A stretch of 64,000 bases of DNA from Thysanoteuthis rhombus (GCA_963457665.1 OY735224.1:52628929-52692928), one strand, 5' to 3'. Shown: positions 1 through 13,094, counted from the stretch's first letter. Made by a program: numbers and translations. Notes: generated by a model from the letters alone, not told the origin.

Positions 1-360
1 GAAGACGAAGAAGAAGAAGAAGAAGAAGAAGAAAAAGACGAAGAAGACGAAGAAGAAGAAAAAGACGAAGACGAAGAAGAAGAAGAAGAAGACGCAAAAA
101 ATCAATTCTAGGGAGAGAAAAAGAAGTTGAAAAAGAAAGAGACGGACAACGAGTTGGAGAAAAAGTAAGAGAAATAGTAGTATGAGAAGAAAGAGAAAAA
201 GAAGATGATGAAGAAGACTAGTGAAAAAGAAATTCTATAGAGAGAAGAAGGAGAAGAAGAAGGAGAAACAGACGGATTGATTTCAAAAGTTTGATAAAAA
301 AAATACTTGAAAGAAAAACACAAAAACAATGAAACAGCATAAAGAAAGAAGAAAAACAAA
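1..360. repeat. Purine-rich GAA/GAC tract
   Basis: The + strand is almost pure purine, first as GAA/GAC triplets and then as irregular GA-rich DNA to about 360. The opposite strand reads open as a Phe/Ser-rich frame only because of composition. A homopurine-homopyrimidine run of this kind can form triplex DNA, but no function is visible. Confidence 0.85.
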
Positions 361-975
<615 letters not shown>

Positions 976-1224
976 TACCCATCTCCCTCTTATTCTATTC
1001 TCACCAAACATTTTGAATGTATAAACTTGCACCCGTGAATACTGGTGACGTATATCCGGTCAAAAAAACTGTATCCATTTTAAGATGAATTTTTTAAAAT
1101 TGTTAAACGAGCAACCGCCGTAATTCTTTTTCAAACTTGACAATACAATCTTCAGTGTGTGGACCAACATATCTGGCGAATATCAACATCATACAGTGGG
1201 CACTTGTCGAATTATTTTGGTGTA

Positions 1225-1268
1225 CACACACACACACACGCACACACACGCACACACAAACGCACACA
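1225..1268. repeat. (CA)n microsatellite
   Basis: CA repeat with interspersed CG steps. Flanking bases 976-1224 show nothing recognisable. Confidence 0.9.
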
Positions 1269-2124
1269 GAGAGATGCTCGTGTGCAGAAACACAAATACA
1301 AAGACACACTGACACAGTGATTTTTCAAATTATGATAAGGTTACTGGATACAAAATCAGATTCTTTTTGTCTATCTACGGTTCTTAAGCTTTTAACTCCC
1401 CCCTCCTTTGGTAGTTGGACCTTGCCTCTTCTCCCTCTCCCCATCTTCAACAAAATTATTATTAGTCTGAAAAAAATACAGTAAAACAACATAGTACAAC
1501 TTATTTGATTATTAGCAATTTGCACGTGTCTCCTGTCTTGCTTACGTCATCAGTGACGTCCAGTGACGTAACTTAGCAGAAATAAAATTCCATGATACAT
1601 TGCACTTACTGAATGGTATCTTTATCTGATTTTACTTTCAGATTAGTTTAATATTCGAAAGATATTTAATAAAAAGCAGAGAAAGTTGCACAAGATAATT
1701 TTTTTGGTCTTTTATAAGTACAATGCAATCGGAAAATTAATTCTGTCATTATATGAAGGCAAAGGTAAACTTATATAAACTGATCATCATGATATAATGC
1801 AAACATCTGTGAAGAGCATTCTTGAAATAATTGAAGAAGTTCCTACCTTCCCCTATAGGTTTGCATCATTTCTTAAAATTACACAAGCCCCCAACAATTG
1901 GGCATATCCCCGGGTTCAGAAACACTTATCCATATCGTATTAATTTCCAAATAATTCTGTTAATCGTTGGGTGTTGATCCCTTCATCCTAAAAAAAAATT
2001 CTGAATGGAAGTATCTTTTTAAAAAATCTCTTTACTTGAATCTAAATACAAACAAAATAAAGAAGTAAATAACCCCCGAAATTAGAACTTTAAAAAAACA
2101 AATAACGCCCGCAGCTTTAGTTTT
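1269..2124. other. No gene; three TGACGT half-sites at 1544-1570
   Basis: AT-rich DNA without a recognised repeat. Positions 1544-1570 hold three TGACGT cores (one inverted) within 27 bases, resembling clustered CREB/ATF half-sites. Without a neighbouring gene this may be chance. Confidence 0.4.
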
Positions 2125-2690
2125 CTCGATCGAATCCTCAAAAGAAGAAGGAATCTAGCGAAGAATCACTCGAGGACAGCAAGCCTTTGGCAGAGCGAGC
2201 TCAACCTTCAAAAAAAGGAAGATCCCATTATTCCTAAAAAGAAGGTTATACAACCAATGCATCCCCCCAAAAGTCACTTATGGACCTAACCAAGAGACAG
2301 ACCCGCAAACTGAAAACCATGCAACGCGCACACGAGAAAACCATGCTCAACCTCACATGGAGCGATTACATGACAGCACAGTATATCAGGGTGAGAACAG
2401 GAGTCTGATATATCATAGAATCTACTAGAAAACTAAAATGGCAATGGGCTGGTCATGTTGCATGAATATCTGACAACCGATGGATATCACAGCTCACAAC
2501 ATGGATACCAAAAGATCACATGCGTAATCGAGGCCGGCAGAATACGTAAATAAGATGTAGAGACGAAGTAGACAAGTTCAAAAGGTATTGGTTCCATGAC
2601 ACCTGTGACAGAGAGGTGTGGCGAATACTGGGGAAGGTCCATGTCCAACGACGGACGGTAAAAGACTGATGATGACGATGATTATCTACG
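2125..2690 (+). mobile_element. RTE-like LINE 3' fragment (copy 1)
   Basis: The + strand encodes, across several stops and frameshifts, the C-terminal segment shared by all RTE-like copies in this window: an A(F)GRASS-like stretch, ILKRR, a TYGAETW-like stretch, R(T)MQRAHE, a WAGHVARM-like stretch, DNRW and WRDE. The copy ends in a GATGATGACGATGAT tail. RTE-clade LINEs end in short microsatellite tails instead of poly(A), which fits. It is 5'-truncated, has no RT core and is dead. Confidence 0.85.
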
Positions 2691-3225
2691 TTCTATTAGA
2701 GACTAATTGCTTCATCCTCTTATAATTTTCGAAAAAAATGTACTTCCGCTAATATCAAGACTCCGCTAATTATTTATCGAATGTCTATCTTTACTTTCTC
2801 CACTCTAATAGTTGGGGTGGTTGTGTTTCTTACAGATTTGTCAAAATTTTACCATCAAAGAACAACTATTAAACTATCCAAGGGGGAGAACTTGGTCATC
2901 CAAGCTCAATTGTATCCGCTGATTTCCGAAATTTCAAAATTTTGTCAAATTTTGTTTCAATCTAATTTTCCTTCACAAAACAAAATAATTTTCTTATCAT
3001 TACTGCACGTTTTTACTTCCAATGTGCGTAGACCACCCCCTACTATAGATGTTTCTGAAGCAGCTTTGTTTTATTCAAATCCTACTAAATTGTGTAGGCG
3101 ATCGTAGTTCTTTATCCCTCTTGTTTATATCACCCAATTATTGAACTGTAACAGATTTTCCGACCCTTTCGACATATTTCGACATCCCACTAATCAAGTA
3201 TTTATGAGTGGGAATTAGAGTTGAT
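2691..3225. repeat. Dispersed repeat N, copy 1 (homology from about 2930)
   Basis: Bases 2930-3225 match 40330-40615 by eye: shared blocks include an ACGTTTTTA...TCC...GATGTGC stretch, a GTTTTGTT...CAAATC stretch and an AGATTTTCC...CC stretch. A 108-codon open frame at 2781-3107 overlaps it but stops in the second copy, so I do not call it a gene. Both copies lie just after the 3' end of an RTE fragment. Confidence 0.45.
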
Positions 3226-3994
3226 TTGAAGTTTGGATGTTGTTGCTCTCGAAACATAATGTTGAAATTTTGGTTCAGTTCAGGGTTCCTTATCGAGTGG
3301 GCCGTGGTGGGCCACAGCACGTTCTCCAGATTAGCCACAGAAACTAGTTTTTTTTTCCATTCCGACAAGCTTCAGGCTTCACCATTTTCGAGTTGTACCT
3401 GAAAAATTTAATTTCTGAGTTCAGTGGTTATGAATTTGTGCGTCCTTCCAATTACCAATTCTCACGGGCTTCTGGCAACAAAGCGACATTTTAAGAAATA
3501 AAAAAGAAAATGGAAGAGAAAGAGGGTCAGAACGATGATAGGGAGAGGAAAGGAGAGAAACAGAGAGCGAGTGAGTTAGGGAGGGAAAGAGAGAGAGAGA
3601 GAGAGAGAGTAAGAAAGAGAAGTTAAATGAGAAATACAGATGCAAAAAAAAAGAAAGTGTATAAGGAGTATTATCATAATAATCTTTGTATTATTAAAAA
3701 GAAGAAAAAAAAAGACTGTAAAAAACCCATCATATGAAAATTATCAATGTAAACTTTTTCAATATTTTTCCGCTTATTATTGCAACGTGTGATAACATTC
3801 CCGGACTTTATTTTTATCAGATACTCGAATTGAAATTGGTGGAAAAAATTGCAGTTTTCATGACATTTCAAATATTTGCAAGCTACGATCCCCACAGAGC
3901 GATACCATATCACAACTAAAGCATTATGAGTTATATAACGTAGAATGTATGGGAACAATGGTTCAGTTTAAAGCTAATTAGAAACCATCTTCGA
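3226..3994. other. No gene; (GA)n near 3587-3608
   Basis: Bases 3490-3625 are GA-rich with a short perfect GA run. Overlapping short open frames on both strands at 3674-3958 have no recognisable domain. Confidence 0.4.
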
Positions 3995-4830
3995 AAACTG
4001 TCACCAAAACTGTAAACATGGGTTTTTTCAGTTTTCAAGTTGGTCCAGCTGGCTATATATGTATGTATCACGCATAAAGGCAGCAACAATGGACTAGAGG
4101 GCAGAAAAAGTCACCTATGGAGCTAAAACATAGAATCTAACCAAGAGACTGATCCTCAAACTCAGAACCATGCAACGTGCACATGGAAGAATCCTGTTCA
4201 ACCTCACATAGAGAGATAATAAGACAGCATATGATAATTAAGAAAAGACAGGAGTCCAAGATATCATACAAACAGTTAGATAACACAAATGGCAATGGGC
4301 AGGAAATGTCACAAGAATGTCAGACAACTGATTGATATCACAATTCACAACGTGGATCCCTAAAGATTATATGTGAAACTGTGGCCGTCAGAAAGTAAGA
4401 TGGCGTTACGAGCTAGATAAATTCAGGAAATACAGGTTCTGCAATGCCCATGATAGAGAGGTTTGGCGAATTTTGGGGAAGGTCTATGCCCAACAATGGT
4501 CTCTAGCAGGCTGCTGCTTCTGCTGCTGCTGATGACGATATTTAGAAAAACGTTTTTTTAATCCCCATAAATAGTTCTTGCTAGTAAAAGGTTCAACTTA
4601 CAATGTTAGTTTATGCTAAATTAGTCCCTTAGTTTTTGTCTGGCAGCGTTCACATTTTTTTTTTGTTGTTGAAAATTCGGATTTTTTTTTAGCAATCACT
4701 ATCCAAGCAACGACGAGAGACGTGATTTATTAATTGATCACTCCAATTTTTTTTTCTAATTCATCACCATACTGCAAAATAACATCTGTTACGAGACAGT
4801 TACTACTGAGAGACTAACGAGACCTTTTTT
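3995..4830 (-). repeat. Family A dispersed repeat, split by an RTE insertion
   Basis: The left part (3995-4108) is the reverse complement of the family A 3' end (GAAAACTGAAGA, CTAGCC, TCCAT-type blocks). The right part (4541-4830) continues the same family through the CATAAACTTACATTG-like block, GTGATCA blocks and the GTTAGTC start. The RTE fragment between them is therefore a later insertion. Confidence 0.7.
4109..4541 (+). mobile_element. RTE-like LINE 3' fragment (copy 2), nested in family A
   Basis: Reads from the TYGA(K)TW-like region through the R(T)MQRAH, WAGHV-like and W..ELDKFRKY regions to a GCTGCTGCTGATGACGAT tail. Several stops interrupt it. Its tail is partly GCT, a variant of the usual GAT triplet. 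The flanks are halves of a single family A copy, which fixes the order of insertion. Confidence 0.8.
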
Positions 4831-5410
4831 AGTTTGCTTCAGTTCGGATCAACTTGGTGTTAATTGAATCACGCCTAAATTTAGAATCGCGTTGATGTAC
4901 AAATCAAATGAAGAAAATTGAATTAATTGAATCAGGGAAAGTAAAACTAGTTTTGATACCGATTTGATACGAATGATTTCTTAAGATAGTTCTCATGGCA
5001 ATTTTAAACAAAATCTCTTGATCGCGTATAGCTTCAGTTTCGATGACGCTTTTTTAATACAAGACATGAAGCAATTGAACCTGATCGTACGCGTCGGGCA
5101 TGGACTATTCAGCTCAAATCGATGAGTCAGGTTCACCGTCTTGACAGAAGATATTTGAGCTTCTTTTCCTTGATGCCTGTATCTCAGGAAGTTATCCTTC
5201 GAGTGGGCCAAGAATTGATCCGATTAGGAATAGATAGGTTAAGAATAAATAGTCAGGAATAGATAAGCAGGTGTTAACATTATGGGAGTTGAAGTGAGTG
5301 CATATATCACGTGTCTAGGATACATCAACAGAGCTAAGAGGCTGAATATCTAAACATTCACTCCTTATCATACCCAGAAAAAGAAACAAACTCTCTTTTA
5401 AAAATTTCGA
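4831..5410. other. No recognisable feature
   Basis: Only a 72-codon minus-strand open frame (4993-5211) without a recognisable motif. Nothing else supported. Confidence 0.4.
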
Positions 5411-5670
5411 CCGCCTAATCAGAATTTGAGTTTTGGATTAAATTTGCAATGTAAGTTTAAACTAAATTGGTTCATCAGTTTGTTTCCGGCAGTATTTACG
5501 CTTGACTTTTGGAAATTCTGTCTTTTTTTTATATCAGTGATGACGGTCCTACTATAAGCAAGGGAAGTAACTTCATTGGTCAACACTTTTCCCAATTTTC
5601 AATTGATCACCTGCAACGAGGCGTGCTGCCAAAAGATGTCGTTCAAGTTTCTATAGACCTGAATTGAAAA
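5411..5670 (-). repeat. Family A repeat fragment
   Basis: Minus-strand copy of the 5' half of family A: a TTTGCAATGTAAGTTTA block, then GTGA...AAGTAACTTC...TGGTCA, AATTGATCACC, TGCTGCCAAAAGA and a TTTCTATAG end. Confidence 0.65.
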
Positions 5671-5785
5671 AGAATATCGGTCCAAATGCCCCAGCCTGGC
5701 TCAAAGGTTTTCTGCTTCGAGATCCACTCTATTATTTATAATAGGTTTCACAATTGACGTCTCTAAATAAACGTGTCCAGAGTTG

Positions 5786-5860
5786 CCCACGATAGAGGGG
5801 TGTGGCGAATCCTGGGGAAGGTTTATGTCTAACAACGGACAATGAAAGACTGATGATGAT
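5786..5860 (+). mobile_element. RTE-like LINE 3' terminus (copy 3)
   Basis: Only the last 75 bases of the element: GCCCACGATAGAGG-GTGTGGCGAATCC, GGTTTATGTC, and an AAAGACTGATGATGATTA tail. A very short 5'-truncated insertion. Confidence 0.75.
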
Positions 5861-6824
5861 TAGATTAAATACACGTAACACTAAATCGACCCAATTGTTT
5901 GGCTCAAAAGAAAGGCCGATTATAAGGACTGGTCCGTCCTTTCAATCCGGTCTTGGGACGATGGCTTTCAATCTCATACGTTTAGATTATTTATGTAACA
6001 GCAGGGCTGTCTCAAGAGTATTTTAGGCATCCGGACAAAGCCATGTACTGGGACCCCAAGCTCTTCTCTCGTTAAAGATTCTTTAGAGACTTGTGTTCGT
6101 AGTTGACTGATATACTCTATTCAGGCATATCCATTGTCAGCAAAGAAACTGAAAAATCAAACAAACATGACATGAATCGCTGAGAAAACACGGTCAAAGG
6201 AGGCTGCGTACGTAAGAAAACTCCCAGTGAAACAAAAGATTCTATCATCACAGCATTGAGGTTTCATGTACTCTAGTGAAAAATGACGATAAAATACCCA
6301 ACCTGGCTCCTTCTCCAATTTCTGAACATCTCAACACCCAAGATACATCGCGCACAGAAGATGACGGGAAAACTCTTCATTGCAAAATCAACTGCCGTGC
6401 AGAAACGATGTGAATAATATCATTATGGCTTATGAAATAAATACTAAAAACTAATATCACTGTTGACTATATAACTCCAACGTTAGGTGTAACTCTAACG
6501 TCGGCTTCAAGTCACTTATGGCTGGAATAAATGCAGTCTCGGAGACGCTCGCTGATTTCCAAGAATTCAGGAAGATCATGATGATGGTGATGATTAAATT
6601 TAGTTTTTCAACTTAGAAATTTACGGCATTTCATTGCTGACAATGTTCAAAGAAGGTTCTTTACTTCCACCATTTAATTATATGGACGTTAAATAACCAC
6701 ATTTCTCACATTGTATTTCGGGGCCCCTGGGCAACTACCCAATGTGCCTATGCGATAAAACGGCATTGTGAAGCTAGGTCACTTCAAGTCTCCACCCCAT
6801 TGTCTTCCACCACACCTTTTTCTA
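5861..6824. other. Unclassified DNA
   Basis: No coding signal. Bases near 6026-6060 (GGCATCCGGACAAAGCC, CTGGGACCCC) and 6718-6760 (GGGGCCCCTGGGCAACTACC) look like two ends of one GC-richer repeat, but I cannot confirm this from a second copy in the window. Confidence 0.3.
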
Positions 6825-7141
6825 GCTATTGGAGAGATCACAAGACAGCACAGTACATCAGGAAGAAAACAGGAGTCAGACACATTATAGAATCTATTTG
6901 AAAACTTGTGTGGCAATGGGCTGGCCATGTTGCAAGAATGACAGACAACCGATGGACATCATGACTCACAACATGGATCCCAAAAGATCAGATGCAAAAC
7001 CGAATCTAAGATGAAGAGATAAATTAGATAAATTTAGAAAATAACGGCTCCACGACGCCCACGATAGAGAAGCGTGGCGAATCTTGGGAAAAGTCCATGT
7101 CCAACGACGGACGTTTACAGAATGATGATGATGATGATGAG
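6825..7141 (+). mobile_element. RTE-like LINE 3' fragment (copy 4)
   Basis: Starts at the region coding (E)RSQDSTVHQEE in one frame (the shifted form of W.DHKTAQYI), runs through IIESI, WAGHVARMTDN and (L)TTWIPKDQM-like stretches, and ends in (GAT)n at 7123-7141. Frameshifted throughout. Confidence 0.85.
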
Positions 7142-7560
7142 TCTGAAGTGATCATGAAGATCTGAAAGCAATTTTTGGAAAAAAATTGTAATTAGATGGG
7201 CCTAGTGGTGTACTCATGCAAAAAAACAATCTTGTTGCTATATACGTCACCTGGTATTCTCAGACGGACACCCATATGGGTAATAACCAAGCTCAACATT
7301 GCTCAACTCAAAAATGAGAAGCAGTGTAATCCAATGCGATTTGGCTGCACGCTTGCATGTATACAGCCAGACAGCCAGAATCGCTTAGAGACTGAAGAAA
7401 ACTATGTTGAAAGTTTTGGTTGACAGTAATATTAACAAAATCAACAATAATCTTTGTAAACAAATCTTGATTATCGATAAGTTAAATATATATGCTTAGA
7501 AAACCTTCAAGAATATTTGATGAAGTCAGTATCACTAATGCTTGCAATACTTGAAGTAGA
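7142..7560. other. No recognisable feature
   Basis: A 75-codon open frame at 7196-7423 has no recognisable domain. Confidence 0.35.
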
Positions 7561-8135
7561 TAACCAGCTCACTTTATAGGCACATGAAAACATACATACA
7601 GACATAAACGGCTATCTTCATTGACACGAACACGCATACATACATAACCAGCGAACTTTTTTTATAGCACATATACATACATATATATCCAGCTAACCAT
7701 ACAAGCATATATACATACATAAATACATACATACTTACGTACGTGCATAGATAGCTTAATAGGAATACATGCATACATAGATAATGAGCTAATTTCGTAA
7801 GCACGTATACACACATAACCAGCTATGTTTATAAGCACACACACACATACATACGTAACCAGCTAATTTCATTGACACACATATACATAACCAGGTATCT
7901 TTATAAGCACACATTGATACATATATATAAGGATATCTCTATTTATATATATTTATTTATACATGCATATATGACAAACTATCTTTATAGGCACAAATAT
8001 ATACATACATAACCAGCTAATTCTATTGGCACACATTCATAACCAGCTAACTTCATAGGTACACATACACACATACATACATAACCAGCAATCTTCAAAA
8101 GAACATATACATACATAAACAGTTAAATTTATAGC

Positions 8136-8166
<31 letters not shown>

Positions 8167-9735
8167 ATATATATAACAATCTATCATTACAAACATACAT
8201 AACATGCTTACTTTATAGGCACACATACATACGAAAGAACTATATTTATAGGCACACGTATATAGATAAAATTTATATGTACAACCAGCTAACTTTATAA
8301 GTACATATACATACATACATACATACATACATGATCAACTATCATTAAAGACACTGATATATACATAACCAGCTAACTGTATAAGGACATATACATACAT
8401 ATATACATAGATAGCTATTTTTATAAGCACACATACACATATTCATGCATACACAAATAGTTATCTCTACAGGCATACATACCTACTTGGATTACCAGCG
8501 AAGTTCGGAGGCTCACATACATACATTCACCTAACTTTATATGCACACATACAAAACCAGCTAACTCTATAGGAATACACGCGTACATATATAACGAGCT
8601 ATCATTATAGGCACGCATACATACATAACGAGAAAACTTTATAGGCACACAGACATACATATATAATCAGCCAGCTAATTATAGAGGCATGCGCACATAC
8701 TTACTTACATTACCAGCGAAGTTCGGAGGCTCACATACATACATTCACCTAACTTTATATGCACACATACAAAACCAGCTAACCCTATAGGAATACACGC
8801 GTACATATATAACGAGCTATCATTATAGGCACGCATACATACATAACGAGAAAACTTTATAGGCACACAGACATACATATATAACCAGCCAGCTAACTAT
8901 AGAGGCATACGCGCATACATACTTACATTACTAACTAAGTTTATAGGCATACATTCATAACAGGTCATCATCATAAGCATACATACATGCATAAGCAGCT
9001 AACTTTATTGACATACATGCATACGTACATAACCAGCTATCCTTAGAGGCACACACGCATACATAATCAGTTAATTTCATAGGCACATATAAATACATAG
9101 ATACATACGTAATCAGCTAACTTAATCGGCATATATGCATACATACAGGAGAGCTATGTTTATAGATACACATACATAACCATGTAACTTTGAGGTACAT
9201 ACCCATGAACAAATGACCATCTAACTTTATTGGCATACACATACATACATACATACATACATACATACATACATGCATAACCAGTTATTTTCATAAGCCC
9301 AAATACAAACATAACCATCTAACTTTACATGCATAACAAACTATCTTCATAGGCACACATACTTACATAACTGGTTACCTTCATAGGTACATATACATAA
9401 CCAGCTAACTTTATAGGGACACGTGCGCGTACATAAATAATCAACGAACTTCATAGTCATACTTTCATACACGCATACCAAGCTATCTGTACAGGCATAC
9501 TTACATACATACATATAGAACCAGTTTTCTTTATTGGCACACATACTTTCATACCTAACCATCTATCTTTATAGGCACTCATACATACGTATATACCCAG
9601 CTATCTTCATAGACATACATGCATACGAACATAAACACATAAGCAGCTATCTTTATAGGCACACATATGCATACATACATAACCAGTTAACTTTATACGC
9701 ATACGTTCATTCATTACCAGCTAATTTCATAGCTT
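7561..9735. repeat. 2.2-kb minisatellite: CATACATA + AACCAGCTAACTTTATAGGC
   Basis: Tandem, diverged units of roughly 35-45 bases alternate a CATACATA microsatellite core with a conserved AACCAGCTA-CTTTATAGGCACA block. A higher-order duplication is present: about 218 bases from 8491 recur from 8709 nearly unchanged. All open frames here (Tyr-Val-Cys-Met repeats) are products of the repeat. No gene is present. Confidence 0.9.
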
Positions 9736-10078
9736 GAAGTGTCAGGTACGCTCAGACGACCATACAAAGTCTCCTGAAATGTTTAGTTCATGAATTGAAA
9801 AGATAGGTAAGCACATCAGATGCACGAGGCAAATTCGTGTTCTGACAAAAGAATTCCCGATCAAAGCCGAGGAGCCTCCGTATTACTGTTCAAGCGTCCT
9901 TAACATTTTTAGCTATGTATTTAACAAATTAACAAATGAACAAATCTTGACACTTCCAGTCATTTTAGCCACAAAGGAGATAACTTCTTTCAATATCTAC
10001 ACAAGGCTTTTTAGTGCCCTATTTGTAAGGACTACCTCACTTGATGAGCTACCAAGACCATTCTGGGGCTGTAATATC
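9736..10078. other. No recognisable feature
   Basis: Unique-looking sequence between the minisatellite and an RTE copy. No open frame worth calling. Confidence 0.35.
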
Positions 10079-10567
10079 CATCATCATCATCATCATCATC
10101 AGTCTTTTAACGTCCGTAGTCGGACATAGACGTTCCCAAGGATTCGCCACACTTCTCTATCATGGGCGTCACGGTGCCAGTACTTTCTGAATTTGTCTAG
10201 CTCGTCTCTCCATCTAATATTCTGCCGGCCTCGATTGTACATGTGGTATCAGGGGATCCATGTCGTGAGTCGTGATGTCAATCGGTCGTCTGCCATTCGT
10301 GCAACATGGCCAGCCCACTGCCATTTGAGATTTCTAATGGATTTTATGATGTCCCCGACTCTTGTCTTTCCCCGGATGTACTACGCTGTCTTGTTGTCTC
10401 TCCATGTGGGGCCCAGCATAATTCTTTCATGTACACGTTGCATGGTTCTCAATTTGCGGATCTGTCTCTTGATAAGGTTCCATGTTTCAGCTCCATAGGT
10501 GACTATTGGGAGGATGCATTGGTTGTACACCCTTCTTTTTAGGATTAATGGGATCTTCTTATTTTTT
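10079..10567 (-). mobile_element. RTE-like LINE 3' part (copy 5) with 5' inversion
   Basis: Minus strand: (ATG)n tail at 10079-10100, then upwards the C-terminal coding region with readable TYGAETWNLIKRQI, RTMQRVHERIMLG, LTFLLSS-frame shifts and NKKIPLILKRRVYNQCILP (ending near 10560). Homology to the same strand stops at about 10567, where the neighbouring piece of the element continues on the opposite strand. Confidence 0.85.
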
Positions 10568-10748
10568 GCAGAGAACCTACACGACTTCCAACTAATGATA
10601 GACGAAGTAAATGAAGAGAGCAAGAAAGTCAGCCTGCACATGAATTTCAGCAAGACGAAGATCATACGCAACAACGACGCTGGCGATGAAAACACTAAGA
10701 TCGGAATTGAGGCCACAGAACTGGAGAAAGTAACATCTATATCTTACA
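10568..10748 (+). mobile_element. Inverted 5' piece of RTE copy 5 (reverse transcriptase part)
   Basis: The + strand encodes ENLHDFQLMIDEVNEESKK, VSLHMNFSKTKI and a TELEKV stretch. This is the segment just after the RT catalytic FADD box, and it matches the minus-strand copy at 15060-15175. In the intact element it lies 5' of the piece at 10079-10567 in the same orientation, so it has been flipped. This is the structure expected from twin priming during LINE insertion. Confidence 0.8.
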
Positions 10749-11764
10749 CTAAAAGATTTAAAATAAAAATCAAAACGTAATTCAGAGACCCCAGCAAACA
10801 GAAGAAAAGGGGCCGATCTATTTGAATCTGGAACAATATACATACAGTGGATACAGTCGTCAATTGCTCGAAATGCCCCGATAATAAAATGTTGACTTTA
10901 TCTATCTGCAATAAAACCAGACGATACAATCATAAATTACAAATTCATTCCTCCGCTGGTGTTTGAAATGATTTCTTCTCGTTTACCGACGTAAAACGCT
11001 CAGAACAGACTAAGAAAAAAGACGGTCACATCAGAATATCAGTACTTTTGGAAATAATGCAAATTCTGATGTCGACCGTATCGAATTCGACGAGAAATTT
11101 ACACATCAGTTTGATTCCACCGAAACCAAACCGAGGCTGACTCAACGACGCAATTACCTGCTCTCAAATGCTATTCCAAGTACATTCAAGAGCATACATT
11201 AAAGGCCATCTTTACTTAGCAGAAAAACAAAACCAAAACAAACCCTATGCAGCCTTTATATTGATTAGTTTTTTTTATTCCATTGAACTGACAGACGTTG
11301 ATATTGATGCTTTTGCCTAAGCAATCGATTGCACTCTTTCCTCGTTTAAAATAAGGGCTAAATGGATGCAAGGGGTTATTTGTCATTGATTTTTCTTTTC
11401 TCTTTTGTTTTTACTTTCAGAAAAGATAACACAGCCAGGCTACGAACATGCTTTGTGCTAAGATGGCCGACATCGAACAAAACGCTGCTCTGTCTGGTCA
11501 ACTTGGATCTAGATATAGTCATCCAGACCCCGAGAGAGAGAGATTTTCCACAAGATTTTACTCATATTTCAGAGAGAGAGTGCAGTCAACCTGCAAACTC
11601 ATCTCCGCAGGCGTGAATACATACTTGTGCATATCCATGCATTTACACGGATGCGTACAAAATATACACCCGATAAAGACATGTTGGTCTCATTTTTATA
11701 ACACATCAGAGGCCATATTCCGTTATTCATTCTTGGCAAAAAACATTTTATTTCATAACCCTCC
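10749..11764. other. No recognisable feature
   Basis: Short open frames at 11362-11616 and 11448-11936 overlap in two frames and run into a CA-rich tract. I recognise no domain. Confidence 0.35.
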
Positions 11765-11930
11765 ACACACAACAAACACACAAGCAACATACATAAAAAC
11801 ACACAGAAAAAAGCACACAGAGAAAAAGGCACACACAGAAACGCCAATGCGCACACACACACGCAAACATACACACATATACTCTAGCCCCATTAACATG
11901 CCCACACACAAACACACGCACGCGTCTATC
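11765..11930. repeat. CA/ACAC-rich simple repeat
   Basis: Imperfect CACACA with AAAA and GAGA interruptions. Likely a decayed microsatellite. Confidence 0.8.
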
Positions 11931-11939
11931 ATTTAAAAC

Positions 11940-12365
11940 ACATCTTTCTGTTTGTCACAGTTTTTCCCTTTATACATAGACACTGCTCAGCCAAATTTGG
12001 CACAAATTTGGTATGCATACTAAATAGACCTAGGGGATTGTTTTACAACGTAGCTATATTGAAAACTGAACCCTTATCGCTCAATATACATATAAATCTT
12101 CTATTATCAGATTTATTGTATATCTAGTATATAAAACAACAGACTCTGTTTGTCATGTGTCTCCCTTAAATATAGGCACATATAAACTACATTTGGCACA
12201 AATGTGCCACGCATTCTCAGTTAACGTAAGGGGGTATTGTAAAGTAAAAAGTTTCAAGAAAAAACGTTTCCATGTGTTTTAGAGAAGGGTTCCATTTATA
12301 TCACAATTACAATGCTAAACTGAACCCTTACTTTTTGTTCAATATATAATATGGGCAGTGATAAC
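11940..12365 (+). repeat. Duplicated repeat with TTTGGCACAAA blocks
   Basis: Two diverged copies lie in tandem, about 11940-12115 and 12145-12365. Each has CTGTTTGTCA, a TATAGACAC or TATAGGCAC block, TTTGGCACAAAT.TG, a short GGGG.ATTGT block, and AAACTGAACCCTTA near its end. A TCTAGTATATAAAACAACAGA stretch opens the second unit. Class unknown; a Helitron-type non-autonomous element is a possibility only. Confidence 0.5.
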
Positions 12366-12394
12366 TAGAAAAGTTATAATTTTCAAAAACAACT

Positions 12395-12645
12395 GGGCAC
12401 ATCACAAGGGAAATTTCGCATAAACTTACATTGTGATTGAACCTCCCATCCAAAAGAGAGGAGTAGAATTAAAAATTAAATCTTTCGTAGACATATCAAG
12501 GAATGAATGTTCAAATTTTTAGCCCTTTAGATCCATCGATGTGCCTTGTATATATGACTTGCACCAGCATAAATAGCAAGCCAGCTTGAATGACTTGAAA
12601 CTAGACTGACTAGCAAACTGAAGAAACCGATGTTGACATTTTTTT
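12395..12645 (+). repeat. Family A repeat fragment
   Basis: Carries the family A blocks GCATAAACTTACATTGTGA, AATGAATGTTCAAATTTT, GCCCTTTAGATCCATCGATG, and GAAGAAACCGATGTTGACA at the end. Confidence 0.7.
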
Positions 12646-13094
12646 TTAGATGGGCAGTTCCTGATAGCTAACATTGTCCAAAAGTCTAAAATATTCTTGT
12701 CAGTATTTTTACCAATTAAAAATGCTACGAGTCCATAGAACTTTATCTAAAAGGCTTGATTCAAGACTTCAACTGCTTTGAGGCAGATTTTTAATCGAAA
12801 AAGCTCAGGAGAGGATTCTCAGATGACCACTCTAGGCGGGGGCTGTAGATATCAAAGTGATACTACTTGACAGTGCCGTCTTATTGTATGGGTAAAGTAA
12901 GCAGTTGACCGGAGGTCCCCAGGAAATTAGAGACTCCAAAAGTAAATTAAAAAAAAAAAAGAAGGAATTTGAACAAAGAACAAAAACAACAGATTAATGT
13001 TCATATAATCAGTGGCGAGCAAAGTTAATGAAACCCCTGAACTGACGAACTGAAAAAAACATTTATCTGAGCAAAGATTAATGTTAACTCTTAG
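12646..13094. other. No recognisable feature
   Basis: AT-rich sequence without supported repeats or genes. Confidence 0.35.

Noticed and set aside
1544-1570. CREB/ATF-type enhancer
   Set aside because: Three TGACGT cores are present, but no promoter or gene lies near and chance cannot be excluded.
7561-9735. A CRISPR-like array of spaced repeats
   Set aside because: Units are diverged, spacing varies, the spacers are CATA microsatellite, and the context is eukaryotic.
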